Of a stretch of DNA of 64,000 nt, positions 43,011 to 53,109 are shown piece by piece (the stretch's first letter is position 1; every line of letters begins with the position of its first letter). Source of the DNA: Chinchilla lanigera (taxonomy: Eukaryota > Chordata > Mammalia > Rodentia > Chinchillidae); NCBI RefSeq assembly GCF_000276665.1, contig NW_004955466.1:5898232-5962231 (forward strand), read 5' to 3'. Below the pieces are notes generated by a model that saw only the letters and a list, made by a program, of their open reading frames with translations, had not been told where the DNA came from and ran no database searches. Both the position numbers and the translations under genes were made by a program.

Positions 43011-43013
43011 TGC

Positions 43014-43122
43014 AAGTTTTACTTTGGGACAGGGTCTCGCCAGGGTGGCCTCAAACTCTCCATCCTCCTGCATCTGCCCACGGAGCACCTGGGATTATAT
43101 GCCTGCACAGCCGCGCCCAGGG
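43014..43122 (-). mobile_element. B1 SINE, short and old
   Basis: TTGGGACAGGGTCTCGCCAG to CACCTGGGATTATATGCCTG. Confidence 0.7.
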
Positions 43123-43415
43123 AGAAGCCCTCCTCTGAATCAGTGCTGTGAGGGAAGGCTGGCTGTATCGGGATGCGCCATGCATGTAACGGAACAATAC
43201 CTGTGCCACTCTGTGGATCTGGGGTGATTGGCGCCTCCATAGCCTGGCGCTATGGGAGGGCCTGACAGAGGCCTGGAGGTGCCCTGCCTGGCGGTCGTGG
43301 AGCCCTTGTCTCCCCTCTTCAGCCTGAGCTGAGCAGTTCCACTGTACTAGGCTCTCTTGCCACACGCTGTCCCCACCGCCCCCCAGGCCGGTGCCACCAC
43401 TGAAATCTCTGACAC

Positions 43416-43456
43416 TTTTCTTTTTTTTTTTTTTGGCTTTTTGAAACATGGTTTCA
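43416..43456 (-). mobile_element. B1 SINE, left fragment (interrupted)
   Basis: The T-run tail and TTTTTGAAACATGGTTTCA of a reverse B1. It is cut by the retroposed ERV fragment and resumes at 44374. The B1's own TSD is GAAATCTCTGACAC (43402-43415) and GAAATCTCTGAAAC (44512-44525). Confidence 0.9.
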
Positions 43457-43487
43457 TTCCCGGGGCCCCAAGAAGAACTCGACAACT

Positions 43488-43860
43488 GCATTCATCTGCT
43501 ACCACTGTTAAAAGCCAGGCCACCTCATGAGGAACTGCCCTGAGAGGCCCCCTGGGCCATGCCTTGAATGCAAAGGTGACCACTTGGAGATCGGTCTGCC
43601 CTCTGAGGTGGAGGCCCCAGAGCTCAGACCCATGCTACCAGTTAGTCCAACAGGAATGAGGGGGCCCGGGGCATACTCTACCTTCTCCCTCTGGCCAGAC
43701 CATCATCTCCATGGAGGAGCCCTGGGTAATCATGACTATGGAGGAACAAGAAAACAGCCTGTTGCTAGACACAGGTGCAAGTCTCTCAGTCCTTCTTTTC
43801 AATCCTGGCCTTCTTTCCAGCCGTCATACCTCAGGGACAGGAGTCACTGGTGAGGAGGTA
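43488..43860 (+). pseudogene. ERV gag(NC)-pro relic
   Basis: One frame shows a retroviral CCHC zinc knuckle spacing (C-x2-C-x4-H-x4-C) with an in-frame stop right after the second Cys. A second Cys-x2-Cys-Lys-Gly-x-His start follows without its last Cys. About 60 codons on, in another frame, a protease-like segment has Glu-Pro-Trp-Val, the catalytic Leu-Leu-Asp-Thr-Gly-Ala-Ser, and a Gly-Val-Thr-Gly further down. The two parts are in different frames and the protease is cut before its flap and C-terminus. The double-knuckle layout and motif spacing suggest a class I (gamma-like) element. It is non-functional. Confidence 0.75.
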
Positions 43861-43904
43861 ATACGGTATTTTTTACAACTCTTAGGCTATAACTACTTAT
43901 TAGA

Positions 43905-44330
43905 TCCTTCTTGCGTACCTCTGTCTTCCTGAGAAACCATTTTGAAGATACCACCATGTATTACAGTAGCCATTGATATTTTCCTACTAATCTGTCCATA
44001 ACTCTGCAATGTTTGTATTGTTCCTATCCTATTTCATAAATGGACGCATGTTTATTATTATGTGTTTCCTACAACAACCATTGAGAATAGTTAATGATTA
44101 TTCAATAGGTCACTCATGTATAGCTCTATTTATTTTCTTTAGAAGCCACTTTGAAGATACTGAAGTATAGTACAACAACTATGGATAATCTCCTACCTCT
44201 TCTGTCTGTAACTCACTATTATTTGACTATTTGTTTTCCTGAGAAACTATCTTGTAGATAACAATATGTAAAACAATAACCATTGATAATTTCCTACCAC
44301 ATTGCCTGTAATTTGGTAAGCCCCCCTATT
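43905..44330 (+). repeat. Tandem module of the retroposed transcript
   Basis: Three worn units share CTGAGAAACCATTTTGAAGA / AGAAGCCACTTTGAAGATAC / CTGAGAAACTATCTTGTAGA, each followed by (G/A)TAxTACAxxAxCxATxGAT and TTTCCTAC(T/C). Unit spacing shrinks from about 200 to about 90 bases. The first unit matches the window's right end at 63930-64000. Confidence 0.75.
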
Positions 44331-44373
44331 ATTATGTTATCCTTCTTTTACTCTTTAAAATAAAAAAAAAAAA

Positions 44374-44511
44374 GAAACAGGGTTTCACTATGCAGCTCAG
44401 ACTGGCCTTGAACTCACTTTGTAGCCCAGGCAGTGCTGTGAACTCACCGTGATCCTCTTGCTTCAGCCTCTCAAGTGCTGGGATTACAGGCGTGTGCCAC
44501 CACACCCAGCC
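44374..44511 (-). mobile_element. B1 SINE, right fragment (interrupted)
   Basis: GAAACAGGGTTTCACTATGC to GTGCCACCACACCCAGC completes the B1 begun at 43416. Confidence 0.92.
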
Positions 44512-44605
44512 GAAATCTCTGAAACCGTGAGCCCAAATAAACCTTTCTCTAAGTAAGCCGACACACTCAGGCACTTGATACAGTAATGGAAAGCTGACTG
44601 TCACA
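44512..44605 (+). repeat. MaLR/MST-like LTR 3' fragment
   Basis: CGTGAGCCCAAATAAACCTT and CAGTAATGGAAAGCTGAC resemble the 3' end of MaLR LTRs (GTGAGxCAAxTAAACCTxTT ... AGCAxxGxAAACxGAC), including the AATAAA. The B1 inserted into it. Confidence 0.5.
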
Positions 44606-44809
44606 ACCTGATGCATGTAAAATCAGAAGGTTCCAACCATGCAAAGATGTTTCCTTGTTCTATTCTGTAGAAAGTGTGGTGAAGAATAAAACAGACAAAG
44701 GCAATAGATTTAGGGAGTAAACAAAGTAGGTAACCACTCCTCAGATAACCTAAAACTGGTTATAGTCTCTCCTGTGTCACATGCACTTGACATAGCTTGC
44801 CTTTTGTGT

Positions 44810-45003
44810 TTTGTTTTGTTTTTTGGAGGTATTCACATTGAATCCAGGGTCTCCGCAGTAAGCTACATCCCCAGCCCTTTTTAAATTTTGAAACAGGGCC
44901 TTGCTAAGTAGCTAAATTGCCCAGATTAGTTCAAACCTGGGATCCTCCTGCCTCAGCTTCCCAGCATGGTGGGATTATAGGCCTGCACCACCACTTTGGG
45001 CTT
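44810..45003 (-). mobile_element. B1-dID dimeric SINE
   Basis: GAATCCAGGGTCTCCGCAGT and AGCTACATCCCCAGCCC (ID half), then CCTCAGCTTCCCAGCATGGT (B1 half). Confidence 0.82.
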
Positions 45004-45489
45004 ATTTTGCCCTTTTCTATATTTATGAAATTGATTTTGATTAAACATAAATCATCACTGTACAGTGTAACAAACCTTCACAAAAATAGTTTGGATCTTC
45101 AACACGGGGGAGGGGCCTCCTCCCAAATATCAAAGGCTAAAAACTACTCACGAAGACCCATGTACAAGCAGAACTCCTGGAATGCAGACACCTCCTGAGC
45201 CCAGCTGACTGCAGGACCAAGCCTGGGTGAAGGCACACGGCACCCTGTTCACCCTCAGGGCAGCCCGAAGCATGTGGATCTGCCTGAATCTCCACATTGC
45301 ACGCACTCAGGTCCGAAGCAACAAGAAATTCATAGGAAAGAAGTACAATGAATGGCGATTACACTCGAAAGCCAACTGTGTCTTATTTCTAGACTTTAGG
45401 ATACAGCAAAAATTGGAGCAAGGCAACACTCACTTGACAGTGAATTTTAAAATATCAAAGAATAAAGAAAAATCAAAGCAGATTTTATC
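45004..45489. other. Unique DNA, no gene seen
   Basis: Nothing recognised. Confidence 0.4.
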
Positions 45490-45615
45490 AATGAATTCAT
45501 AAGGACGAAGAGCTGCTTGCTTACCGTGTGCTTTGTTGTTTACAAAGCAAGCGTTTTACTGACTTTATATCATTTAATTCTCATAAAACTTCTCTAACGT
45601 GAATACCAGCCTCAG
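45490..45615 (-). repeat. MIR SINE fragment
   Basis: CTTGCTTACCGTGTGCTTTG, AGCGTTTTACTGACTTTATA and CATTTAATTCTCATAAAAC match the reverse MIR 5' side. Confidence 0.55.
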
Positions 45616-45654
45616 AAATTTTTTTGTTGTTGTTTTCAATTTTTATTTTCCACA

Positions 45655-45803
45655 TGCCTGTAATCCCAGCACTCGGGAGGCTGAGGCAGGAGGATCATGT
45701 TGAGTTCGAGAGCAGCCTGGGCTACCAAGTGAGTTCAAGGCCAGTCTGAACTGCATAGCAAAACCCTGTCTCAAAAAGACAAAAAATAAATAAATAAATA
45801 AAA
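45655..45803 (+). mobile_element. B1 SINE, 5'-truncated, with TSD
   Basis: It begins at TGCCTGTAATCCCAGCACTC without the first roughly 18 bases of B1, and ends in AAATAAATAAATAAATAAAA. Perfect 19-bp TSD (TCAATTTTTATTTTCCACA) at 45636-45654 and 45804-45822. Confidence 0.95.
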
Positions 45804-45822
45804 TCAATTTTTATTTTCCACA

Positions 45823-45867
45823 GTACCTGCCTGGCAAGCACAAGGTCCTCAGTTTAATTCCCGGTAC

Positions 45868-45907
<40 letters not shown>
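45823..45907 (+). mobile_element. ID SINE, 5'-truncated
   Basis: It starts at GTACCTGCCTGGCAAGCACA, lacking the A-box half, and ends in about 38 A. The bases after the tail (TCGATTTTTATTTCCA) are a further version of the same target site. Confidence 0.92.
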
Positions 45908-45909
<2 letters not shown>

Positions 45910-45924
45910 ACCTTGTCGATTTTT

Positions 45925-46685
45925 ATTTCCATTAATGCAGCACAGGATGGTCACACTCCTCATGGGGAGCCGGCACACGCACCTGACACATCTTCATTCT
46001 GCTGCCATCCCTTTCCACCCCTCTCCCCGCTCCCTCCAGCCCCTGGTCCCCTTAATTTGCAAAGGACTCATTTCCCGGCTTCCTGCTGTCTGCCTTTTAT
46101 TTTGCTCTTCGCTTACACTTTGGGTTTGTCAAATAAGAGAAACCTAGCCAGATTTAAGCTCCTGGAAACAAAGGGCCCCACCCCAAGTGGAAACAAAGGG
46201 CCCCACCCCAAGTGGCCCAGCCGGTCAGCATATCTCACTCCTGCACCCGCGTTCTCAGCCTCCAAAACAGGCAGCATCCACTTCTCGCGTCCCTATGTGG
46301 TTCAGTCCTTGAGGAGCACCAACACATTTTCAGTCAGCAGCAGTGGGAACTCCTCGACTCACTGACTCTCAAATAGAGGGTACCGTCTCATTTCTCTTGG
46401 GTGACTTAGGATCACCCCTACTATGAATTACGGCAGTAGTCTCCAAAGCCGTGAGCAGAACTTTGTTCCCCACTAACTGATTCTCAAGGTTACGCTGCCT
46501 CCGGTGACATTTTCAGCTTCCTCTTCCTCTCCACAACATAGGAACTCACAAAAGCCTCCGAGAGCCCGCTGGGAGGCTCGGATAAATCATGCAAACAAGA
46601 CCAATGAACGGGGAACTGCAACACGTTTGCGTTTGACAGAATATCTGAATGTCAAATTCTTCTTCTCATACTTCTTCCCCCAATA
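45925..46685. other. Unique DNA with a 25-bp tandem pair
   Basis: Two perfect 25-base copies beginning GAAACAAAGGGCCCCACCCC lie at 46165-46189 and 46190-46214. No gene recognised. Confidence 0.6.
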
Positions 46686-46689
46686 AGTG

Positions 46690-46866
46690 TGAGTGACCCC
46701 TGAGCCTCTGCACTGAACTATATCTCCACCCATTTTAAAAATTTTTATTTTGAGACAGGACCTTGCTCATTCTCCAAGTTGCGTGACGTGGACTCAAACT
46801 TGTGATCCTCCTGCCTCAGCCTCCCAGACTGCTGGAATTCCAGGTGTGCAATGCCACACCTGGCTT
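46690..46866 (-). mobile_element. B1-dID dimeric SINE, old
   Basis: CACTGAACTATATCTCCACC (ID half), then TTTTGAGACAGGACCTTGCT to CAATGCCACACCTGGC (B1 half). Confidence 0.8.
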
Positions 46867-46869
46867 TCA

Positions 46870-47540
46870 AACATTACTGTATTTTAAAGAGGAATGAAAT
46901 TTACATATGGTTAACAGTCTCCACAATTCAACAATTACTCTGGCTGGCTGGCCGGTCAGGAATATGTTATGTTACAGTTTCCGGGGATGAACATCAGCAA
47001 TTATGCCCTTTGTCCTAAAGGCCGTGAGAGACCGCGGCTCTGAGAAGCTGTGAGAGGAGCCCGCCTTTCCTTGAGGGGTGTGGGCAGTGGTATTTTAACC
47101 AGTGGACACGTGCACAAAACAAAGCAACAGCCTTGCTGCTGTGGCAGATCAATTCATTGAGGGAAGAATTAATTAATTTGAATTTCTCCATTTCTTTGGA
47201 GAAATTAGTCTGTGTTACTTCTTTGACTCAAAGGATCAAATTTTTATCCTACAGCAATACCTCACTAAGTAAATGAAAACAAGAAACAGTTATGCAGGCA
47301 ACAGCTTCATAGATAAATCAAAGATACAAAGCTCCCTCTAAAACCAAACTAAGCTCTGACACATAGGAACAGATGATGCACAAAAATGGAAATGTAAATA
47401 TTACATAAACATTTTCAAAAATATTCACCTTCTCAAGTAGCCAAACTGCCTGCTGCTGCTACATTATCACACTAGATAGGCAGTAACTATTTTAAACTCC
47501 AATATAGTCATATATAGGCTGAATCATAAAAATCCTTATG
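46870..47540. other. Unique AT-rich DNA, no gene seen
   Basis: Nothing recognised. Confidence 0.4.
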
Positions 47541-47544
47541 TAAC

Positions 47545-47850
47545 TTGAACCCGTAACCCCACTCCTGAGAATTTATCCTAATCATTTAGAAGCAAAACGA
47601 TACACGTGCAAACATGGATCCTCAAAAATATGGGAACGCTTGGCAAATTATGGCACATTGCTATGAAAAAAATAAACCAAGAGAAAACCCAATACTCTAA
47701 AGTCTATGGAAGATACTAAATAAGAAAATTCTAAGGGACACAGAATACAAATACCCACATTCAATAGAAATGCCACTATGTAACACATATGCATATAGCC
47801 AGCTACAATGTAAAGTGCAAAAATAAAAAGTCTGGGTGGTGATGTAACAT
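47545..47850 (+). repeat. Probable old L1 3' region
   Basis: CCCACTCCTGAGAATTTATC, CAAATTATGGCACATTGCTA and TGCATATAGCCAGCTACAAT fit the worn 3' part of mammalian-wide L1 ('CCACTCCTxGGxATxTATCC...TAAATTATGGTACATxCATA'). Confidence 0.45.
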
Positions 47851-47856
47851 AATTTG

Positions 47857-48068
47857 GGGGATTTTTGGTTGTGCTTGTTTGTTGCAGTTCTAGGAATACA
47901 ACACAGCGCCTTCACACTGAGCTGTATCCCCCACTCTTTTTTATTTATTTATTTGAGCTGGGTCTTGCTAGATTGCCAAGCTGCCCAGTCTGGGCTTGAA
48001 CTTGGGATCCTCCTGCCTCAGCTTCCCAGTGTGCTGGGATTACAGGTGTGCGCCACCAAGCCCAGCTC
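47857..48068 (-). mobile_element. B1-dID dimeric SINE
   Basis: GGAATACAACACAGCGCCTT and GAGCTGTATCCCCCACTC (ID half), a TTTATTTATTTA linker, then GCTGGGTCTTGCTAGATTGC to GGTGTGCGCCACCAAGCCC (B1 half). Confidence 0.85.
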
Positions 48069-48069
48069 A

Positions 48070-48410
48070 GCCAGAATTCTTATGCAAAACTTGTGGCATT
48101 ACCGCTATCTTGGTTTCTAAATAAAAATGTAACACCCCCACACATACCACATTCTTCTAAAGTCATGTAACTCATCCTTTATTACATCCCATTCATCAAC
48201 TTCATGGAAAAAAAAAATCCACAAAGCTTACCTTCACAATACATAGTAACCAGAAAAGAAAGTATTTCCTTGAGGATGTGATTTGTGGTTCAAACCCTTT
48301 CCTTCAGAGCTAGTGTGCTATACCACTGTGCTAACCCTTGCTATCGGTCCTGCAGACTCACAAATCCCCACAGGACCCGCCAGCTCTCCTGCTTTCTCAC
48401 ACTAAACGAA
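48070..48410. other. Unique DNA, no gene seen
   Basis: Nothing recognised. Confidence 0.4.
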
Positions 48411-48411
48411 G

Positions 48412-48493
48412 AGGGCTGGCAGGGTGGTGTGGCTCAGTGGCAGGCACTGGCCCAGCCTGCACAAGGCCCCGGCCTTGGTCCTTGGTACCCTAG
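48412..48493 (+). mobile_element. ID SINE, old
   Basis: GGGTGGTGTGGCTCAGTGGC to CCTTGGTCCTTGGTACC. Confidence 0.72.
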
Positions 48494-48494
48494 A

Positions 48495-48994
48495 TAAGCA
48501 ACGAAACAAACGGCAACATCCTAACTGAAGAATTTAATCCTGAGGGATTCCTAGGTTATCTGTGGATAAGGTCAGAAATAGTTTGGTCCTTGATCACTTA
48601 CTGATCTGAATAAATGTAACTCTCCTCGCCCAGGCCTAGGGGAACAGGGGCCACTCCCTGCTTCCCAGAGAGTCTCACAGTGACTGTCCCCTTTCTAAGC
48701 AGCCATGGCAAACTGGGTCCCCACCTCTCCGTCCCCCTTCCCTGGGAGGCTTTCTGTGCAGAGGACCTCAGGACCATGAGAGTTCGGGGAGCCACCTTTG
48801 TGGCCCTGGGCTGCCCCTCCTGGCCATGGTGGTCTGGGTGCCCAGGAGCACTGCTGTGGTCGCCCAGCCATTCAGAAGCCAGTGGGAGACATGGTCAGGT
48901 TGCAGGAGATGCCGTACCACTGAAGTCAGGGTCTCCTCCCCCTGCCTGACAGGAGGGATGTATCTGCCACAAGAAAAAGACTTTTCAATTTATC
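48495..48994. other. Unique DNA, no gene seen
   Basis: GC-rich open frames at 48598-48949 on both strands; no splice support or domain. Confidence 0.4.
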
Positions 48995-48995
48995 T

Positions 48996-49115
48996 TTTTT
49001 TTTTTTGAGACAAGGTCTCACTATGACACCCAGGCTGGCCTCAAACTCATAGCAATCCTCCTGCCTCAGCCTCCCAAGTGCTGGGATTACAAGCAAGTGC
49101 CAGCAAACCCAGCTC
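48996..49115 (-). mobile_element. B1 SINE, short
   Basis: T-run, TTGAGACAAGGTCTCACTAT to GCTGGGATTACAAGCAAGTG; single half. Short TSD TCAATTTATC / TCAATGAATC. Confidence 0.88.
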
Positions 49116-49117
49116 AA

Positions 49118-49700
49118 TGAATCTTCTAATAAGACAGACACTCATGAAGACAGACTTCTGACTGTCCTCCGTTATTGAGACAAGTTAACTCACTCAGGAC
49201 TGGACAGGTCACGCCAGGCTCCACTACTGCTCCTCTGCGGGCCCCTAGGCTCCAGAGGCAGATGACTCCCAACTCCTGAGCACTAATGACTTGTAGTCTG
49301 AGCGCGCCTTCCTTCACGCAGGAAGGACACCGCCCTTCTCCGCTCTCCTCACTCCTGCGCAAGCAAGGACCCGGATTCTCTGGGGTGGCTCTGACTCCCC
49401 ATCTAAGCCTGAAATCCGCACGGCTCCTCGAGGCTCAGAAACCCCACGCCCACTTACCACCTCTGATAACAGAACATCTGTCTCTGGCACGCTTTACCCC
49501 CACAAGCCACCGTCCTCACACTCACCAACTCCCTGTCCTCGATATAAAATGACAAGACGCCGTCAGGATTCAGGGCCTTTGCCACCATCAAGAGAACCAA
49601 CGCACTGAGCAAGGGAAGCACACTGTTATCTGATGGGGTCGGCCAGATATTGATGGGTTACGCCTACATTGTTTTTTATTGCTGCTTCAGAAAGGGACTT
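49118..49700. other. Unique DNA, no gene seen
   Basis: Nothing recognised. Confidence 0.4.
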
Positions 49701-49703
49701 TAG

Positions 49704-49790
49704 GGGCCTGGGATGTAGCTCAGGGGAACAAGCACCTGCCTGGCAAGCACGAGGCCTTGAGTTCGATTCCCGGTACCAAAAAAAAATACA
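49704..49790 (+). mobile_element. ID SINE
   Basis: GGGGCCTGGGATGTAGCTCA to TCGATTCCCGGTACC plus A tail. Confidence 0.93.
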
Positions 49791-50347
49791 AACAGAATGA
49801 TTCCGTGTGGCCCCAAACATGGAAGACATTAACCAACCTCTCTGACACCCACCAACCCTCCCCATTCCTGTTAGTGTTCACCCCCACCCCACCGCAGCCA
49901 CCCGGGCTGTCGGGGTGCAAAGAGCCCAGGCTGCCAGCCCCACTGGGTGCGCAGTCACGTTCCCACGGGAACCGTGACATGGTCACCACTCACTCACGTG
50001 ACATCCAAAGAGACCAAGTGCGGCCAACGCCAATGGCCCAGGCTGTAAAATACAGAAAGCCACGCTGCGACAGACGGCGCTAAAGCGGCCAGAGAAACAC
50101 AGCAAAAAGTAGGTGGATACAGAGGAGAAGAGAAAGGAACACACACAGCAAATTACATACGCTCGTTATGAAAACTGAAATACACCCTCCTGGCCCCCAT
50201 CTCCATGGTTAAACATCAAGTTCTACTTACTGGCTTGTTTTAACAAAACCAGGACAAACACAGAAAATGTGAACGGTGACACTCTACAGCAGGATAGATC
50301 TTCAGAAGCATTCTCTGACTCTGTGTCAATCCTAATACTAAAACATG
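49791..50347. other. Unique DNA, no gene seen
   Basis: Nothing recognised. Confidence 0.4.
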
Positions 50348-50349
50348 GA

Positions 50350-50543
50350 AGCCAGGTACCATGGCACATACCTATAAGCCCAGCACTATGGGAGGCTGAG
50401 GCAGGAGGATCACAAGGGCAAGCCCACCCTGGGCAATTCAGTGACTCAGTGAGATCCCATCTCAAAATAAACAAATAAAAATAAAAAGGGCTGCAGAGGT
50501 AGCTTAGGGCAAGGCCCCTGGGTTCAATCCCTGGTACCAAAAT
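50350..50543 (+). mobile_element. B1-dID dimeric SINE
   Basis: GCCAGGTACCATGGCACATA to GATCCCATCTCAAAATAAAC (B1), A-rich linker, then GGGCTGCAGAGGTAGCTTAG to TTCAATCCCTGGTACC (ID). Confidence 0.88.
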
Positions 50544-50741
50544 TTTACAAATAAAAAGCATAATATTAAAGGGTGGAGATGGTTTCCTTAAATCTCCACA
50601 CAGGAAAGTATCGATGTAGGCAAGCAAGGCAGCCATGTCTTAGTGAGAAAAATGGAAAAGCTCACAAACTTTGTTTGTAGAAATCATTTCCGGAAAATGA
50701 ACCCTCTCACCAAACGTTTGACCTGTTCTTTAGAAACTTAC

Positions 50742-50769
50742 CAACTTTTGGCAGTGAGGGGTCAGAAAC
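50742..50769 (-). CDS. Candidate 28-bp microexon, unknown gene
   Basis: On the - strand ACTTCACTTTTTAG and GTTG/GTAAGTTTC bound 28 bases open in the frame V-S-D-P-S-L-P-K-V. Both splice sites are good, but so short a segment can arise by chance. No host gene was identified. Confidence 0.18.
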
Positions 50770-51345
50770 CTAAAAAGTGAAGTTTCAGTGATGAATCACG
50801 GTTCCTCTTCTGCCTAGTGTTCTAGGTTAAAGACCTCACTTTTCCTTCCAACTTCTCCGGGCCGCTATTTTTATATAGAAAAACAGCCTCAGTACTGCCC
50901 CCCTCTCCCTGGAGGCATCCCATAATCTATTTATAGAGCTGGAGGTTTCCCAAGCCCAAACAAAATTTATTAGCAAAAGTGGCTGTGCCATGTTTGATGA
51001 CTGACAACTCTGGTTTTGCTTTTCTCTTATCCTCAGGGAAACTGTCCAGCAATTGTCCAGCAAATTAAAGTATCCCTCGTCCTTTCATCCTTCAGAGACC
51101 AACCATCAAAACTGACCTGGGCCCCCACTGCTCTACTTCTGCCTCTGGGTGGATGCTAACCCTCAAGAGCAGGTCTGTTGGAGCAAGGGTCAGGCTGAGC
51201 ACGGCAACAGCACTTCCCCAGCTCCTCCTCTCTGCCTCGCTGGCTGGAAGCTCTGCTTTCTTCATCCCTCTGTCCCCAGGCAGCCGACACAGCCAAAGGG
51301 AACACACTGCGGTCATCTGTTCTGGCTTGTTTGAGACATACAATG
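50770..51345. other. Unique DNA, no gene seen
   Basis: Nothing recognised. Confidence 0.4.
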
Positions 51346-51349
51346 GTTG

Positions 51350-51447
51350 GGGCTGGGGATTTAGCTCAGCGGCACAGCGCCTGCCTGGCAAGCGCGAGGT
51401 CATGAGTTCAATTCCGGGTACCGGAAAAAAAAAACAACAAAAAAAAG
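51350..51447 (+). mobile_element. ID SINE with near-TSD
   Basis: GGGGCTGGGGATTTAGCTCA to CCGGGTACCGGAAAAAA. TSD AGACATACAATGGT / AGACATATAAATGGT. Confidence 0.94.
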
Positions 51448-51486
51448 ACATATAAATGGTATCCACTATTAGAATTAAATAATTTT

Positions 51487-51624
51487 TTTGGTTTGTTTTG
51501 TTTTTCAGACTGGGCCTCACTGTGCAGTTCAGGCTGGCCTTGAACTCACTTACATAGCACTCACAGAGATCCCCCTGCCTCATCCTCCCAAGTGCTGGGA
51601 TTACAGGTGCGCACCACACCTGGC
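51487..51624 (-). mobile_element. B1 SINE with TSD
   Basis: TTTTCAGACTGGGCCTCACT to GGTGCGCACCACACCTGG. TSD AATTAAATAATTTT on both sides. Confidence 0.92.
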
Positions 51625-51760
51625 AAATTAAATAATTTTAAACAAACAGTCCAATCCACAACTACTAAATCCGTACCTGTATTTGCATAAAACACAGCCC
51701 TATCATTCGCAGCTGAACTGATAACTCTATGTATTTCCCTGAAGCCCTAGAATCAGAATA

Positions 51761-51818
<58 letters not shown>
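51761..51818. repeat. (CA)n microsatellite
   Basis: About 57 bases of uninterrupted CA. Confidence 0.98.
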
Positions 51819-51829
51819 CGCCCCAGTAC

Positions 51830-52565
51830 CTGCCCTGGGGTTTTGTGAACTCTCATCCTGGCTGCCTCGGGGCTGCCCGGCTCCCATCAGCCCTTGGGGA
51901 AGCAGAGCTCCTGGAACCAACCAGAGAGCTGAAGATGGTCAGATCTCAGTCAGCTTCAAACCCCATCATGCACCGGTAGGCAGCACACTGAGAAAATGTG
52001 GAGTCCAGAGCCCTCCCCGAGAGGCCCTGCTGGAACCCTACCGGAGAGAACGGAGAAGGAGCCCCGTCCCTAAGGGCTTCTGGCTTCCAGGCCTCTGCAA
52101 AAAAAAAAAAAAAAGAAAATACAGTACAGACATTTCGAAGTCTTACTGTTCAAGGTGTGCGAGCCCCTCCCAGGCGCAGCTGCTGTTAAGGAATATTTCT
52201 TATTTAACTTCTTTCCTGTCTTCCGTGAGCCCCATTTAAAGTACCCGCTCTCTGCCAATCTGCACACAGCGTTCCATAAACGCCTGTGATTCCTTGAAAG
52301 CGAGAGACGACTTGACTACGGGTCCAGGAAAATCACTGCGGCTCCTGCACCCCAAGCTCAGGTCTGGGAGAACAGGAGTGACGCCGCCCTGAAGGGCTGT
52401 CCTGGGCGCCGTAACTCTTTCAGCAGAGCTCTGTGCGTGGTGATGGCTTTGGAAACGCGAGGTTCACAAATCCCTGGGGGAAGAAAGGTTTGTTCTGCTA
52501 AGCCTGGCCTTTGGTGTTCTGCTTTTGCTTTTGCGTTGCTGCTGCTGCCCTTGTTGCCTGGGGAG
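51830..52565. other. Unique DNA, no gene seen
   Basis: A lone run of 15 A lies at 52100. Nothing else was recognised. Confidence 0.4.
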
Positions 52566-52567
52566 TG

Positions 52568-52658
52568 CTCAGGTGTTGCTTTACCATGCTGGAGATCAAA
52601 CCCGGGGCCTTGGGCATGCTGAGCAAGTGTTCCACCACAGAACTACACGCCAGCCCGA
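52568..52658 (-). mobile_element. ID-like SINE, old
   Basis: GGAGATCAAACCCGGGGCCT and CCACAGAACTACACGCCAGC. Confidence 0.7.
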
Positions 52659-52953
52659 TACTCAGCTTTTAACTCAAGTCTTAGTAAAAAAAAAAAAAAA
52701 AGAAAAAAAAAACCCTCCCCACAAAATAAATCAAGATTCTTTACTTTTTTTTTCAAGATTCTTTAAAGTCTAAGACAAAAAAAATTTTTTTACATCCATA
52801 TGATCATGAGGAAGACAGAATCTAGTGTGGGTGATACCTGCTGTGAAAACTCTACCTGTTTCCTGACACTCACCCCAAGCCCTTTGTACCAAAATTTCAT
52901 TAAATACTTTTCGCCTTTGGTATTTTTTTTTTACATCACTATGTTAAATAATA

Positions 52954-53105
52954 TTGCCGGGCATGGTGGCGCATGCCTGTAAACCCAGTACTTGGGAGGC
53001 TGAGGCAGGAGGATCGCTGCGAGTTCGAGGCCAGCCTGGGCTACAAAGTGAGCTCAAGGCCAGCCTGAATTGCACAGCAAGACCCTGGCTCAAAAAAAAA
53101 AAAAA
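52954..53105 (+). mobile_element. B1 SINE, young
   Basis: GCCGGGCATGGTGGCGCATG, duplicated 3' half, GACCCTGGCTCAAAAAAA. Confidence 0.94.
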
Positions 53106-53109
53106 GAAA

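Larger units (their letters stand above)
43457..44373 (+). mobile_element. Retroposed ERV-like transcript fragment
   Basis: This 917-base insert ends in a poly(A) (AAATAAAAAAAAAAAA). A 14-base TSD flanks it: GAAACATGGTTTCA at 43443-43456 and GAAACAGGGTTTCA at 44374-44387. That is the signature of LINE-driven retroposition of an RNA. The 5' part carries gag nucleocapsid and protease relics; the 3' part (about 43905-44340) is a repeated module. It has no LTRs and is not a provirus. Confidence 0.85.

Noticed and set aside
42460..43227. 255-codon + frame as a protein-coding gene
   Set aside because: It runs into a B1 relic, is Gln/Pro/Ser-rich, overlaps frames on the other strand, and has no recognisable domain.
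43488..43860. Domesticated retroviral gag/protease gene
   Set aside because: A stop lies inside the zinc knuckle, the protease is in another frame and truncated, and the copy is a poly(A)-ended retroposed fragment.
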